A DNA stretch of 64,000 nucleotides from Serratia nevei (GTDB taxonomy: Bacteria > Pseudomonadota > Gammaproteobacteria > Enterobacterales > Enterobacteriaceae): positions 1,488,001-1,552,000 of the forward strand of contig NZ_CP149940.1 in assembly GCF_037948395.1 (NCBI RefSeq), in the 5' to 3' direction. The notes below the pieces were generated by a model. The model did no database searches, was not told the origin of the DNA, and was given only the letters and a program-made list of their open reading frames with translations. Below are positions 1-8,762 of this stretch, piece after piece (within the stretch, counting starts at the first letter, position 1; every line of letters begins with the position of its first letter). Made by a program: the position numbers and the translations under genes.

Positions 1-518
1 TACTGCACGGCGAATTTCAGGCCGTCAACCAGACCGAAGAAGTTGTTATTACGGTAGGTGGCAACGCCGTTGGTGCGGCCGTTCATGAAGTTGTCGGTCT
101 TGACGTAAGCATCGTCGCCGAATTCAGGCAGCATATCCGTCCAGGCGCCGACGTCGTAAATAATGCCGTAGTTGCGACCGTAATCGAAAGAGCCGAAGTC
201 TTTATATTTCAGACCGGCGAAGCCCAGACGCGTTTTAGTGTCTTTAGTGCCGTCGGATTCAGAATGGTTGGCGGCGATCTGATATTCCCACTGGCCGTAA
301 CCGGTCAGCATGTCATTAATCTGGGTCGCGCCTTTAAAGCCGATACGGACGTAAGTTTTATCACCGTCGTTGCCGGCATCATCGGAGAAATAATGCAGGG
401 CTTTCACACGACCGTAAAAATCGAGTTTGTTGCCGTCTTTATTGTAGATTTCTGCTGCCTGTGCCGCTTGCGCAAGTAAAAGTGCCGGAATAATAACGGC
501 CAGAAGATTACGTTTCAT
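1..518 (-). CDS. OmpC-type general porin, N-terminal part (cut by window edge)
   Basis: Reading leftwards from an ATG at 518, the frame is open to the window edge and gives about 172 residues. It begins [21 protein letters not shown], a typical signal peptide cleaved before [12 protein letters not shown], the standard mature start of OmpC/OmpF/PhoE trimeric porins. Later motifs ([40 protein letters not shown]) are classic beta-strand and L3-loop signatures. Such porins form 16-strand outer-membrane trimers for passive diffusion of small hydrophilic solutes. The sequence looks closer to OmpC than OmpF, but the paralogue cannot be fixed from a third of the protein. The upstream 240 bp, shared with the divergent GST gene, is AT-rich and probably holds the promoter; no specific OmpR site was assigned. 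Confidence 0.93.
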   Translation of the reverse strand, partial: MKRNLLAVIIPALLLAQAAQAAEIYNKDGNKLDFYGRVKALHYFSDDAGNDGDKTYVRIGFKGATQINDMLTGYGQWEYQIAANHSESDGTKDTKTRLGFAGLKYKDFGSFDYGRNYGIIYDVGAWTDMLPEFGDDAYVKTDNFMNGRTNGVATYRNNNFFGLVDGLKFAVQ

Positions 519-759
519 GAGTTACCCTGCTTTATTCGATTGAAAGACGCTTATCATCAGTTGCATTGCTGTTTTACTTTGCCGCCTGATTGTTTGCGGC
601 GGAGAATTTTTACCGTAGTAATGTGATCTATTTATGACAAAAAATTCATTTTCATGTCGAACGATTAAAAAAGTCGCGCAAAGGGTGAATTTTTTCTTCA
701 GCCGATGGTCGGCGGCTGGTCTACAGTTACCGATACCTTGTTCCGCTGCGGGAGGAATC

Positions 760-1416
760 ATGCACGATACTTATACTTTGTTCGGTACGCAGGGCTGCGG
801 CTCGACGATCGTGGCCGCCGCGTTGGCGTTGACCGCTTTCCCCTGGGGCTATGAGGAAGTGGACTACACGCAGGACGGCCCGGAGCGCGATCGCCTGCTG
901 GCGCTGAACCCGCTGGGTCAGGTGCCTACCTTGGTGTTGCCCAATGACGAAGTGATGACGGAGAGTGCGGCGATTATTCTGCTGCTGCACGATCGCGCAC
1001 CGCATGCCGAGCTGGCGCCGCCCGGCGGTTCGCCGCTGTTGCCGCGTTTTCTGCGCTGGCTGCTGTTCATCAACGCGGAGATTTACCCCACCTTCACCTA
1101 TGCCGACCATCCGCAGCGCTGGCAGCCGCAGGCGGCGGGGGCGGAACAGCTGAAAAACGCGGTAATGGCTTATCGCGAGCGTTTATTGCAGCAGCTGAAC
1201 GCCGCCGCCGGCGCAGCGGGCCCGTGGTTTCTCGGCAAGAGCTTCAGCGCGTTGGATCTGTACGTGGCGGTGATGTGCCACTGGCGGCCGGGCCGCGCGT
1301 GGTTCCGGCAACACTGTCCGCGGCTGTACGCCATCGCTGAGCGGGTGGAACAGCGGCCGGAGCTGAATGCGCTGCTGAGCGCGCAGTTCGACGGCGTTGC
1401 CCCGCTGGAATCCTGA
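760..1416 (+). CDS. Glutathione S-transferase family protein
   Basis: 218 residues. The N-terminal half is a thioredoxin-like GST domain (TLFGTQGCGSTIVAAAL, then NPLGQVPTLVL with the cis-proline and TESAAIILLL, the ESxAI motif that binds the glutathione gamma-glutamyl group). The C-terminal half is the helical GST domain, including FLGKSFSALDLYVAV, the usual N-capping/hydrophobic staple region. Such enzymes conjugate or isomerise electrophiles with glutathione in the cytoplasm. I chose the ATG at 760 because GGAGGAA lies just upstream; an in-frame start at 634 would add residues with no GST similarity. The gene is monocistronic and divergent from the porin. Substrate is unknown. Confidence 0.88.
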   Translation: MHDTYTLFGTQGCGSTIVAAALALTAFPWGYEEVDYTQDGPERDRLLALNPLGQVPTLVLPNDEVMTESAAIILLLHDRAPHAELAPPGGSPLLPRFLRWLLFINAEIYPTFTYADHPQRWQPQAAGAEQLKNAVMAYRERLLQQLNAAAGAAGPWFLGKSFSALDLYVAVMCHWRPGRAWFRQHCPRLYAIAERVEQRPELNALLSAQFDGVAPLES

Positions 1417-1421
1417 ATCCT

Positions 1422-1439
1422 CCCCGCCGCCCGGCGGGG
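1422..1439 (+). terminator. GC-rich hairpin after the GST gene
   Basis: CCCCGCCG and CGGCGGGG form a perfect 8-bp inverted repeat with almost no loop directly after the GST stop. A T-run (GTTTTTC) follows only about 10 bases later, so termination efficiency is uncertain. Confidence 0.4.
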
Positions 1440-1540
1440 AACCTTCCCGTTTTTCTGAACCGAGACTGCCGAAAATCCCGATTTTCACTCGCTGCGGCGG
1501 CGGGTAGCGTAAGGCTATCCGCAACTGACAGGAGAGTGTG

Positions 1541-1873
1541 ATGCCATCAGAATCCCAGGCCGGGCAACAGGCGTTCGGCGATATTGCCCCCAAGCTGGCG
1601 CAGCTCAGCGACCGAGTGTTGTTTGACGATATTTGGCAGCGGCCGGCGCTGAGCCCGCGCGAGCGCAGCCTGATTACCGTCGCCGCGCTGGTGGCGCTCA
1701 ACCGCGTGGAACAGCTGCCGTTTCACCTGCAGCTGGCGCAGCGCAACGGCGTGACGCGTCAGCAGCTGGCCGAGCTCATCACCCATCTGGCGTTCTACGC
1801 CGGCTGGCCCGCGGCGGCGTCGGCCGTGGCGCGCCTGCGCGAGCTGGAACAGGAGGCCAATCATGCCGTTTAG
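1541..1873 (+). CDS. Carboxymuconolactone decarboxylase (CMD/AhpD-like) family protein
   Basis: 110 residues, a single alpha-helical CMD domain. ERSLITVAALVALNR and LAELITHLAFYAGWPAA are the two conserved helical segments of the gamma-carboxymuconolactone decarboxylase family. There is no CxxC pair, so it is not an AhpD-type peroxidase; a role as a small decarboxylase or related cofactor-free enzyme is likelier. The ATG at 1541 has AGGAGAG 5-10 bases upstream; a GTG at 1538 is an alternative one codon earlier. The gene overlaps the following tautomerase gene by 11 bp, so the two are translationally coupled and probably act on the same small oxo- or aromatic-derived acid. Confidence 0.85.
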   Translation: MPSESQAGQQAFGDIAPKLAQLSDRVLFDDIWQRPALSPRERSLITVAALVALNRVEQLPFHLQLAQRNGVTRQQLAELITHLAFYAGWPAAASAVARLRELEQEANHAV

Positions 1874-2255
1874 CCGTATCGCCCTGCTTCAGGGCAAGTC
1901 CGCCGACTATCTGCAAACCCTGTCCGACAGCCTGCATCAGGCGCTGGTGGAGGCCTTTGAGGTGCCGCCGACGGATAAATTTCAGGTGATCGATCAATAC
2001 CGCCCCGGTGAGCTTATCTACGATCGCGACTATCTCGGCGGGCCGCGCAGCGCGGATTTCGTGCTGTTTTATATCACCGCCGGGCGGCCGCGCGACACCG
2101 ACACCAAGCGGCGTTTCTACGGGCGGCTGGCGGCGCTGCTGGCGGAAAACCTGCGGCTGCGCCCCGAGGATGTGATGGTGGTGATCACCACCACCCAGTT
2201 GGACGAGTGGTCGTTCAGCGCCGGGCGCGCCTCGATGATCGATCCGCAGACGTAA
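1863..2255 (+). CDS. Tautomerase family protein
   Basis: 130 residues. After removal of Met-1 the chain begins with Pro, the catalytic base of 4-oxalocrotonate tautomerase/MIF superfamily enzymes. The length of about 130 residues, two beta-alpha-beta units in one chain and the end pattern DVMVVITTTQLDEWSFSAGRAS match the longer Tautomerase_2 type rather than 62-residue 4-OT. The start lies inside the 3' end of the CMD gene, indicating an operon. Reaction class (keto-enol tautomerisation or dehalogenation/decarboxylation of small oxo acids) follows from the family; the substrate is not deducible. Confidence 0.85.
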   Translation: MPFSRIALLQGKSADYLQTLSDSLHQALVEAFEVPPTDKFQVIDQYRPGELIYDRDYLGGPRSADFVLFYITAGRPRDTDTKRRFYGRLAALLAENLRLRPEDVMVVITTTQLDEWSFSAGRASMIDPQT

Positions 2256-2321
2256 CTCGGGCTGACGCCGCGGGCGGTCTGTGGGACAATAGCGCCATCA
2301 TTTCGTTTAGATAAGAGTTGA

Positions 2322-4520
2322 ATGGCGCTCTCCTCCGCAGTTAAAGATCAGATTGGCCAGTGGTACAAAGCCCTGCAGCAGCAAATACCGGATTTTATTT
2401 CCCGCGCGCCCCAGCGCCAGATGATCGCCGAGGTGGCGAAGACGCTGGCCGGTGACTACCCGCGCCATCTGGCGATCGAGGCGCCGACCGGCGTCGGTAA
2501 AACGCTGTCTTACCTGATCCCGGGTATCGCCGTCGGGCGGGCGGAGAGCAAACCGCTGGTGGTCAGCACCGCCAACGTGGCGCTGCAGGATCAGATCTAC
2601 AGCAAGGATTTGCCGCTGCTGAAGAAGATTATCCCCGATCTGAAATTTACCGGCGCCTTTGGCCGCGGGCGCTACGTGTGCCCGCGCAACCTGGCGGCGA
2701 TGAGCACCGACGTCAGCCAACAGGGCGATCTGACGCTGTTCCTCGACGACGAGCTGGCGCCGTCCAGCGGCGAAGAGCAGGCGCTGTGCCAGAAGCTGAC
2801 CAAGGCGCTGGCCCGCTTCGAGTGGGACGGGCTGCGCGATCACTATCAACAGAGCATCGACGATCCGCTGTGGGCCAAGCTGAGCACCGACAAGGCCAAC
2901 TGCCTGGGTCGCAACTGCCACTATATTCGCGAATGTCCGTTCTATATCGCCCGCAAAGAGATCGAGAGCGCCGACGTGGTGGTGGCCAACCACGCCCTGG
3001 TGATGGCAGCGCTGGAGACGGAATCGGTGCTGCCGAACCCGAAAGAGTTGCTGCTGGTGCTGGACGAAGGCCACCATTTGCCGGAGGTGGCGCGCGATGC
3101 GCTGGAGATCGACGGGGAAATCACCGCGCTCTCGACCAACCTGCAGCTGGACATGATCGTGCGCCAGGTTGAGCAGTGCATGACGCAGTACCGGCCGAAG
3201 AATCCGCCGGGGCTGGCCAACAGCGAGCGGCTGAAGAACCATTGCGAGGAGCTGCGCGAGCTGGTGCAGATCTTCGAGCATCAGGTCAGCGCTTACCTGC
3301 CCGGCGACAGCGTGGCGGCCGAGCACCGTTTCGAGATGGGCGAGCTGCCGGCGGAGATGGTGGAGAGCTGCGCGCGGCTGTTCAAACTGACCGATGCGCT
3401 GCGCGGGCTGGCGGAGTTCGTGCTTAACGATCTCACCGAGCAGACCGGCAAGCACGACATCGTGCGCCTGCACCGGTCGATCATTCAGATGAGCCGCACG
3501 CTGGGCTATCTGGAAGCGATGAGCAAGCTGTGGCGGCTGGCGGCGCTCGACAAGTCGTCCAACGCGCCGATCTCCAAATGGGTCACGCGCGAGCTGCGCG
3601 ATAACGTTACCCATCTCTACCTGCACTGCGTCGGCATCCGCGTCAGCGACCAGCTGGAGAAGCTGCTGTGGCGCAAGGTGCCGCACGTGGTGGTCACCTC
3701 GGCCACGCTGCGTTCGCTGAACAGCTTCGCGCGTTTGCAGGAGATGAGCGGGTTGAGCGAGAAGGCCGGCGATCGCTTCGAAACGCTCTCTTCGCCGTTC
3801 AATCATGTCGAACAGGGCAAGATTGTCATTCCGCAAATGCGCTATGAACCGGCGCTCGCCAACGAGGCGGAGCACCTCGAGGAGATGGCGCGATGTTTCC
3901 GCGCCGAGCAGGCGAGCGGCAAACACAAAGGCATGCTGATCCTGTTCAGCAGCCACCGGGCGATGCAGACTTTCCTCAGCTACGTGACCGATCTGCGGCT
4001 GATGCTGCTGGTGCAGGGCGACCAGCCGCGCTACCGGCTGGTGGAAGAACACCGCAAGCGGGTGGAGAAGGGCGTCGCCAGCGTGCTGGTGGGGCTGCAA
4101 TCGTTCGCCGAAGGGTTGGATCTGAAAGGCGAGCTGCTGACCCAGGTACACATTCACAAAATTGCGTTCCCGCCGATCGACAGCCCGGTGATCATTACCG
4201 AAGGCGAGTGGCTGAAATCGCTGAAGCGCTATCCTTTCGAAGTGCAGAGCCTGCCGAGCGCTTCGTTCAACCTGATCCAGCAGGTCGGCCGCCTGATCCG
4301 CAGCAACCAATGCTACGGCGAGATCGTGATCTACGATCGTCGGCTGTTGACCAAAAACTACGGTTCGCGGCTGTTGGCGTCGCTGCCGGTGTTCCCGATC
4401 GAACAGCGCGCGGTGCCGGAGGCCGACAAGGCGCATCTGGCGGCGCTGAAATCCGCCGCCGACGCGGCCAAAAAAGAGAAGAAGCGCGGCAACCCGTTTG
4501 CCCGCAAGCGGCGGCGTTAA
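2322..4520 (+). CDS. dinG: ATP-dependent DNA helicase DinG
   Basis: 732 residues, slightly longer than E. coli DinG (716), with near-identical N-terminal sequence. This is an XPD-like 5'-3' SF2 helicase that unwinds D-loops, R-loops and forked DNA during replication-transcription conflicts and DNA damage. Visible motifs: Walker A APTGVGKT at 54-61; the four iron-sulfur cysteines at 120, 194, 199 and 205, at the same positions as E. coli; Walker B-like DEGH at 248-251; and the C-terminal QQVGRLIRS motif VI. ATG 2322 matches the family start, with a weak AAGAG ribosome site. Unlike E. coli, no CTG-N10-CAG LexA box is visible in the 66 bp upstream. In E. coli ybiB follows directly; here it lies about 11 kb away. 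Confidence 0.97.
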   Translation: MALSSAVKDQIGQWYKALQQQIPDFISRAPQRQMIAEVAKTLAGDYPRHLAIEAPTGVGKTLSYLIPGIAVGRAESKPLVVSTANVALQDQIYSKDLPLLKKIIPDLKFTGAFGRGRYVCPRNLAAMSTDVSQQGDLTLFLDDELAPSSGEEQALCQKLTKALARFEWDGLRDHYQQSIDDPLWAKLSTDKANCLGRNCHYIRECPFYIARKEIESADVVVANHALVMAALETESVLPNPKELLLVLDEGHHLPEVARDALEIDGEITALSTNLQLDMIVRQVEQCMTQYRPKNPPGLANSERLKNHCEELRELVQIFEHQVSAYLPGDSVAAEHRFEMGELPAEMVESCARLFKLTDALRGLAEFVLNDLTEQTGKHDIVRLHRSIIQMSRTLGYLEAMSKLWRLAALDKSSNAPISKWVTRELRDNVTHLYLHCVGIRVSDQLEKLLWRKVPHVVVTSATLRSLNSFARLQEMSGLSEKAGDRFETLSSPFNHVEQGKIVIPQMRYEPALANEAEHLEEMARCFRAEQASGKHKGMLILFSSHRAMQTFLSYVTDLRLMLLVQGDQPRYRLVEEHRKRVEKGVASVLVGLQSFAEGLDLKGELLTQVHIHKIAFPPIDSPVIITEGEWLKSLKRYPFEVQSLPSASFNLIQQVGRLIRSNQCYGEIVIYDRRLLTKNYGSRLLASLPVFPIEQRAVPEADKAHLAALKSAADAAKKEKKRGNPFARKRRR

Positions 4521-4955
4521 TCAGAGCAGCGGCGGCAGGCGGCGTTTGACCGGCGTGGTTTTCACGATCGAGGTGTTGCTCTGCGCATGCTCGGCCAGCC
4601 GATCGAGGGTGTGGTCGAGCTGTTCCATCGAGTGCGCCACCAGCCGCACGATAAAGCAGTCTTCGCCGGTCACCTTATCGCACTCGACCACTTCCGGGAT
4701 CGCCTGAATCAGCTGTTCAACCTTCTTCAGCATGCTCGGCAGCGGCTTGATACGCACCAGTGACTCGAAGGCGTAGCCCACCGCCTGCAGATTGACGTTC
4801 AGGGTATAGCCCTGGATCACGCCGCTTTCCTCCAGCCGCCGCAGCCTTTCCGACGTGCTCGGCGATGACAGCCCCACCTGCGCGCTCAGCGTCTTCAACG
4901 ACGCGCGTGCGTCCTGCGCCAAAAGAGTCAGGATCTGGCGATCGATATCATCCAT
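4521..4955 (-). CDS. Lrp/AsnC family transcriptional regulator
   Basis: 144 residues. The N-terminal helix-turn-helix reads MDDIDRQILTLLAQDARASL...LSSPSTSERLRRLEESGVI, followed by an RAM (amino-acid-binding) alpha-beta domain with the conserved VTGEDCFIVR segment. Such proteins form dimers to octamers and respond to amino acids. The start at 4955 is preceded by GGAGG on the minus strand; longer upstream readings lack Lrp similarity. The gene abuts the end of dinG (adjacent stop codons, convergent). It is divergent from an EamA/DMT exporter across 136 bp, the usual arrangement when an Lrp-type protein controls a neighbouring amino-acid exporter. That pairing is inferred. Confidence 0.93.
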   Translation of the reverse strand: MDDIDRQILTLLAQDARASLKTLSAQVGLSSPSTSERLRRLEESGVIQGYTLNVNLQAVGYAFESLVRIKPLPSMLKKVEQLIQAIPEVVECDKVTGEDCFIVRLVAHSMEQLDHTLDRLAEHAQSNTSIVKTTPVKRRLPPLL

Positions 4956-5091
4956 AACGCCTCCGTTAGGTATTTTCTTTATTATAGCTACGAGAAAAAG
5001 GCAGTTAAGCATATCTGCCTTTTTTATGCTATGGAAAGCCGTCCCACGAAGCCGCAAGCTATGCCTCTGGGCAAGTTTGGAGGAACGCAGG

Positions 5092-6000
5092 ATGAATGCA
5101 GAGATAAAACGCGGCTCGCTGGAGATGACGGCGGCGATGCTGATTTCCGGCTCCATCGGCTGGTTTGTGCTGATGTCCGGCCAGCCGGTGGTCAACGTGG
5201 TGTTTTGGCGCTGCGCGGTGGGGGCGCTGGTGCTGCTGGCGGTGTGCGGCGCGCTGGGGCAGCTGCGGCGCGATGCGCTGACGCGCGCCACGCTGCTGCT
5301 GGCGATCGCCGGCGGCGTCGCGCTGGTGATCAACTGGCTGCTGCTGTTTGCCGCCTATTCCTATGCCTCTATCTCCATCGCCACGGCGGTGTACAACACC
5401 CAGCCGTTTATACTGGTGGGGCTGGGGGCGCTGTTTCTGGGGGAGCGGCTGACCGCCCGCAAGCTGCTGTGGCTGGGGCTGGCGTTCGGCGGCATGATGC
5501 TGGTGGTGCTGGCGCAGCCGCGGCAGGCGGGGGAACAGAGTCATTATTTGGCGGGCATCGCGCTGGCGCTCGGGGCGGCGTTTTTCTACGCCCTGATGGC
5601 GCTGGCGGCCAAGCGGCTGAAGGGCACGCCGCCGCATCTTATTGCTCTGATCCAGGTGGCGGTGGGGGCGGTGATGCTGTTGCCGCTGGTGGATTTCCAC
5701 GTTTCGGCCAGCGTTGGGCAGTGGGGAATGCTGGCGACGCTCGGCGTGCTGCACACCGGCCTGATGTATGTGTTGATGTACGGCGCCCTGCAGAAGCTGC
5801 CGACCAACCTGATCGGCTCACTGTCGTTCATCTACCCGGTCGCCGCCATGCTGGTGGATCGCCTGGCGTTTGGCCACCGCCTGTCGGCGTGGCAGCTGCT
5901 GGGCGCGGCGATCATTCTGCTGGCGGCGGCGGGCATGAACCTGCTGGGCGAGCGGCGAGCGCGGCTGCTGCCGGCCTCGGACGGCCGGCGCGCCGGCTGA
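5092..6000 (+). CDS. DMT superfamily (EamA) transporter
   Basis: 302 residues made of two EamA repeats, about ten predicted membrane helices (such as VVNVVFWRCAVGALVLLAV, ALVINWLLLFAAYSYASIS, SLSFIYPVAAMLVDRLAFG, LLGAAIILLAAAGMNLLG). These are inner-membrane exporters of amino acids or other small metabolites, driven by the proton gradient. ATG 5092 has GGAGGAACGCAG upstream; longer in-frame starts would run through the regulatory region of the divergent Lrp-type gene. Control by that neighbour is likely but unproven. The C-terminus overlaps nothing; the gene is convergent with prpR, three bases away. Substrate unknown. Confidence 0.9.
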   Translation: MNAEIKRGSLEMTAAMLISGSIGWFVLMSGQPVVNVVFWRCAVGALVLLAVCGALGQLRRDALTRATLLLAIAGGVALVINWLLLFAAYSYASISIATAVYNTQPFILVGLGALFLGERLTARKLLWLGLAFGGMMLVVLAQPRQAGEQSHYLAGIALALGAAFFYALMALAAKRLKGTPPHLIALIQVAVGAVMLLPLVDFHVSASVGQWGMLATLGVLHTGLMYVLMYGALQKLPTNLIGSLSFIYPVAAMLVDRLAFGHRLSAWQLLGAAIILLAAAGMNLLGERRARLLPASDGRRAG

Positions 6001-6003
6001 TGC

Positions 6004-7593
6004 TCAGTTCGTTTTTTTCAGCCGGCGCCATAACGTGGTGCGGCTGATCCCGAGCAACCGGGCGGCGGCGGCGTGGTCGCCCCCGCACCGCGCCAGCGCT
6101 TCATGAGCGGAGAGGGGCGCTACCGGCGTCTCGGGCTGAGTGCCCGTCGCCAGCTCCGGCAGCAGCCAGCGTAGCGTCTCGCCGCTCGGTGCGGCGCCGG
6201 TGCTCAGCATCAGCGCCACCCGCTCCATCATGTTGCGCAGTTCGCGCAGGTTGCCGGGCCAGGCGTAATGACTCAGCGCGGCGTAACAGCCGGCCATGGC
6301 GGCGCGCAGCGGCTCCGTCAGCGGCACGTCGAGCGCCGCCAGTGACCGTTTCAGAAAGTGTTCCGCCAGCATCGCGATATCGTCGCCGCGCGCCCGCAGC
6401 GGCGGCAGCTGCAGCCGCAGGGCGCTCAGGCGGTAGAACAGATCGGCGCGAAAGTCGCCCCGTTGAATCGCCTGCTCCAGGTGGTTGTGGGTGGCGCTGA
6501 TGACGCGAAAGTCGACCGCCACCGGCTGCTGCCCGCCGACCCGGGTGACGGCCTTCTCTTCCAGCGCACGCAGCAGCCGGGTTTGCAGGTGCAGCGGCAT
6601 TTCGCCGATCTCATCCAGAAACAGGGTGCCACCGTTGGCGGTTTCCAGCAGCCCGCGTCGGCCGCCGCGCCGTGAGCCGGTAAAGGCGCCTTCCTCATAG
6701 CCGAACAGCTCCGCCTCCAGCAGCGATTCGGCGATGGCGCCGCAGTTGATGGCGACGAACGGCGGTGTCGCGCCCCTGGCCGGTGCGCCGCGCCGGGAAA
6801 AGTATTCCCGGTGGATCGCCTGCGCCGCCAGCTCCTTGCCGGTGCCGGTTTCTCCTTCAATTAATACCGCCGCCGGCGAGCGGGCGTACAGCATGATGGT
6901 GCGCCGCATCTGCTCCATCTGCGGGGACTTGCCCTGCAAATCGCCCAGCCCGTAGCGCGGTTGCAGGGTATTGCGCGTGGCGTAATCGCCGCCGCGTTTG
7001 CCGCCGCCCCGCATCAGGCGCGTCACGTCCAGCGCATCGCTGAAGGCGGCGCGCAGGGTGGCGGCGGAATAGAGAAAAATGGCGGTGAGCCCGGCCTCTT
7101 CCGCCAGATCGCTGATGAGGCCGGCGCCGACCACGGCCTGAATGCCGGCGGCTTTCAGCTCGGCGATCTGGCCGCGCGCATCCTCTTCGGTGACGTAGCT
7201 GCGCTGCTCCAGCGGCAGATCGAAGGTTTGCTGGAACTCCATTAGCGCGGGCAGAGGGGTCTTATAGGTGATGACGCCGATCCGATCGGCGGTTCTGCGC
7301 GCCTTGCTCAGCGCCTGCAGCAGATCGAAACCGCCGGGCTTGACCAGGATGACCGGCACCGACAGGCGGCTTTTCAGGTAGGCGCCGTTGGAGCCGGCGG
7401 CGATGATGGCGTCGCAAGGCTCGGTCGCCAGTCGGGCGCGGATGTGCTGCACCGCCTCCTCAAAGCCGAGGCGGATCGGGATGATGGTTGCCAGATGGTC
7501 GAACTCGAGGCTGATGTCCCGGAACAGATCGAACAGGCGGGTGATGGAGACGGTCCAGATCACCGGTTTGTCCGGCGTGACGTGATCGCTCAT
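6004..7593 (-). CDS. prpR: Propionate catabolism operon regulator PrpR
   Basis: 529 residues, sigma-54-dependent activator. An N-terminal PrpR sensor domain (about 1-200) binds 2-methylcitrate in this family. The AAA+ domain has Walker A GETGTGKE at 247-254, the sigma-54 contact loop GAFTGS at 302-307 and Walker [12 protein letters not shown] at 321-331. A Fis-type helix-turn-helix closes the protein ([20 protein letters not shown]). The loop ends in Ser rather than the usual Ala. The gene is divergent from prpBCD, and the intergenic region carries both a -24/-12 promoter facing prpB and repeated PrpR-type half-sites, so it activates the operon when methylcitrate accumulates. Confidence 0.95.
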   Translation of the reverse strand: MSDHVTPDKPVIWTVSITRLFDLFRDISLEFDHLATIIPIRLGFEEAVQHIRARLATEPCDAIIAAGSNGAYLKSRLSVPVILVKPGGFDLLQALSKARRTADRIGVITYKTPLPALMEFQQTFDLPLEQRSYVTEEDARGQIAELKAAGIQAVVGAGLISDLAEEAGLTAIFLYSAATLRAAFSDALDVTRLMRGGGKRGGDYATRNTLQPRYGLGDLQGKSPQMEQMRRTIMLYARSPAAVLIEGETGTGKELAAQAIHREYFSRRGAPARGATPPFVAINCGAIAESLLEAELFGYEEGAFTGSRRGGRRGLLETANGGTLFLDEIGEMPLHLQTRLLRALEEKAVTRVGGQQPVAVDFRVISATHNHLEQAIQRGDFRADLFYRLSALRLQLPPLRARGDDIAMLAEHFLKRSLAALDVPLTEPLRAAMAGCYAALSHYAWPGNLRELRNMMERVALMLSTGAAPSGETLRWLLPELATGTQPETPVAPLSAHEALARCGGDHAAAARLLGISRTTLWRRLKKTN

Positions 7594-7633
7594 GGTGGGT
7601 TACCGAATGGAAGTGGCTGCATTAGGTGTAGCC

Positions 7634-7696
7634 CGGTTTCAGTGATGTTTCAAATTTACTGTGTGAAACAACGATTGAAACGTTAACTGAAACGTT
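7634..7696 (+). promoter_or_regulatory. Putative PrpR upstream activating sites
   Basis: Five GTTTCA/TGAAAC half-sites lie within about 60 bp. TGTTTCA at 7646-7652 and TGAAACA at 7664-7670 form a perfect inverted repeat with an 11-bp spacer; a further GTTTCA sits at 7636-7641, and two direct TGAAACGTT copies start at 7676 and 7688. The cluster lies roughly 100-150 bp upstream of the sigma-54 element, the usual distance for an enhancer bound by PrpR. Assignment to PrpR is inferred from position. Confidence 0.65.
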
Positions 7697-7787
7697 TTTT
7701 ACCCCTTTGCCAGGCTAATGGCGCTGAAGGTGTTGTAACTCACTTATTTTTATCGCGTTTAATTTTTCCCCTTACCGAAGTACAACC

Positions 7788-7803
7788 TGGCCCGCCCCTT
7801 GCT
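7788..7803 (+). promoter_or_regulatory. Sigma-54 promoter of prpBCD
   Basis: TGGCCCGCCCCTTGCT matches the -24/-12 consensus TGGCAC-N5-TTGCW with the invariant GG and GC at the right 10-bp spacing. It lies 35 bp upstream of the prpB start and faces it. Confidence 0.85.
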
Positions 7804-7838
7804 CTGTCTGTTTCATCTGGCTAATCGGAGAAAACGTC

Positions 7839-8729
7839 ATGACGCTGCGCTCACCCGGGCTCGCCTTTCGTCAGGCCCTGAGTAAAGAAAAACCCCTGCA
7901 AATCGCCGGCGCGATCAACGCCAACCATGCGCTGCTGGCCCAGCGGGCCGGATTCCAGGCCATCTACCTTTCCGGCGGCGGCGTGGCGGCCGGTTCGCTG
8001 GGGCTGCCGGATCTGGGCATTTCGACCCTGGACGATGTGCTGACCGACATTCGCCGCATCACCGACGTTTGCCCGCTGCCGCTGCTGGTGGATGTGGACA
8101 GCGGTTTCGGCGCTTCGGCGTTCAACGTCGCCCGCACGGTGCGATCGGTGAGCAAGGCCGGGGCGGCGGCGCTGCATATCGAAGATCAGGTCGGCGCCAA
8201 GCGCTGCGGCCATCGGCCCAATAAGGCCATCGTCTCCACCGAAGAGATGGTGGATCGCATCAAGGCGGCGGTGGATGCGCGCAGCGATCCGGACTTCGTG
8301 ATCATGGCGCGCACCGACGCGCTGGCAGTGGAGGGGCTGGAGGCGGCCATCGAGCGCGCTCAGGCTTACGTGGCGGCCGGGGCCGACATGCTGTTCCCGG
8401 AAGCGATCACCGAACTGAGCATGTACCGCCGCTTCGCTGAAGCGACGCAGGTGCCGATCCTGGCCAATATCACCGAGTTCGGCGCGACGCCGCTGTTTAC
8501 CACCGACGAGTTGCGCAGCGCTCAGGTGGATATGGCGCTGTATCCGCTGTCGGCCTTCCGGGCGATGAACCGCGCGGCGGAGCGGGTATACCGCGCCCTG
8601 CGCGAGGAGGGCACGCAGAAAAGCGTCATCGACACCATGCAGACCCGCAACGAGCTGTACGAAAGCATCAACTACTATTTGTTCGAAGAGAAACTCGACG
8701 CTCTGTTCGCTCGCCAGCGCGACGAATAA
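7839..8729 (+). CDS. prpB: 2-methylisocitrate lyase
   Basis: 296 residues, isocitrate lyase/PEP mutase superfamily TIM barrel. It splits 2-methylisocitrate into pyruvate and succinate, the last step of the methylcitrate cycle. The family signature KRCGHR is at 121-126 with the catalytic cysteine at 123; the Mg-binding stretch DVDSGFG lies at 85-91. Length and sequence agree with E. coli PrpB. First gene of the prpBCD operon, with prpC 33 bp downstream. Expression should depend on sigma-54 and PrpR from the upstream sites. Confidence 0.97.
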   Translation: MTLRSPGLAFRQALSKEKPLQIAGAINANHALLAQRAGFQAIYLSGGGVAAGSLGLPDLGISTLDDVLTDIRRITDVCPLPLLVDVDSGFGASAFNVARTVRSVSKAGAAALHIEDQVGAKRCGHRPNKAIVSTEEMVDRIKAAVDARSDPDFVIMARTDALAVEGLEAAIERAQAYVAAGADMLFPEAITELSMYRRFAEATQVPILANITEFGATPLFTTDELRSAQVDMALYPLSAFRAMNRAAERVYRALREEGTQKSVIDTMQTRNELYESINYYLFEEKLDALFARQRDE

Positions 8730-8762
8730 GCGCCATTCACGCAGAAGCCAAACGAGGACAGT

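Noticed and set aside
2256..2321. LexA box before dinG
   Set aside because: Looked for CTG-N10-CAG as in E. coli; none found in the 66-bp gap.
2307..4436. A 709-residue open frame on the minus strand across dinG
   Set aside because: It is the antisense shadow of a GC-rich gene (His/Arg/Gln-rich, no family features), and dinG is unmistakable.
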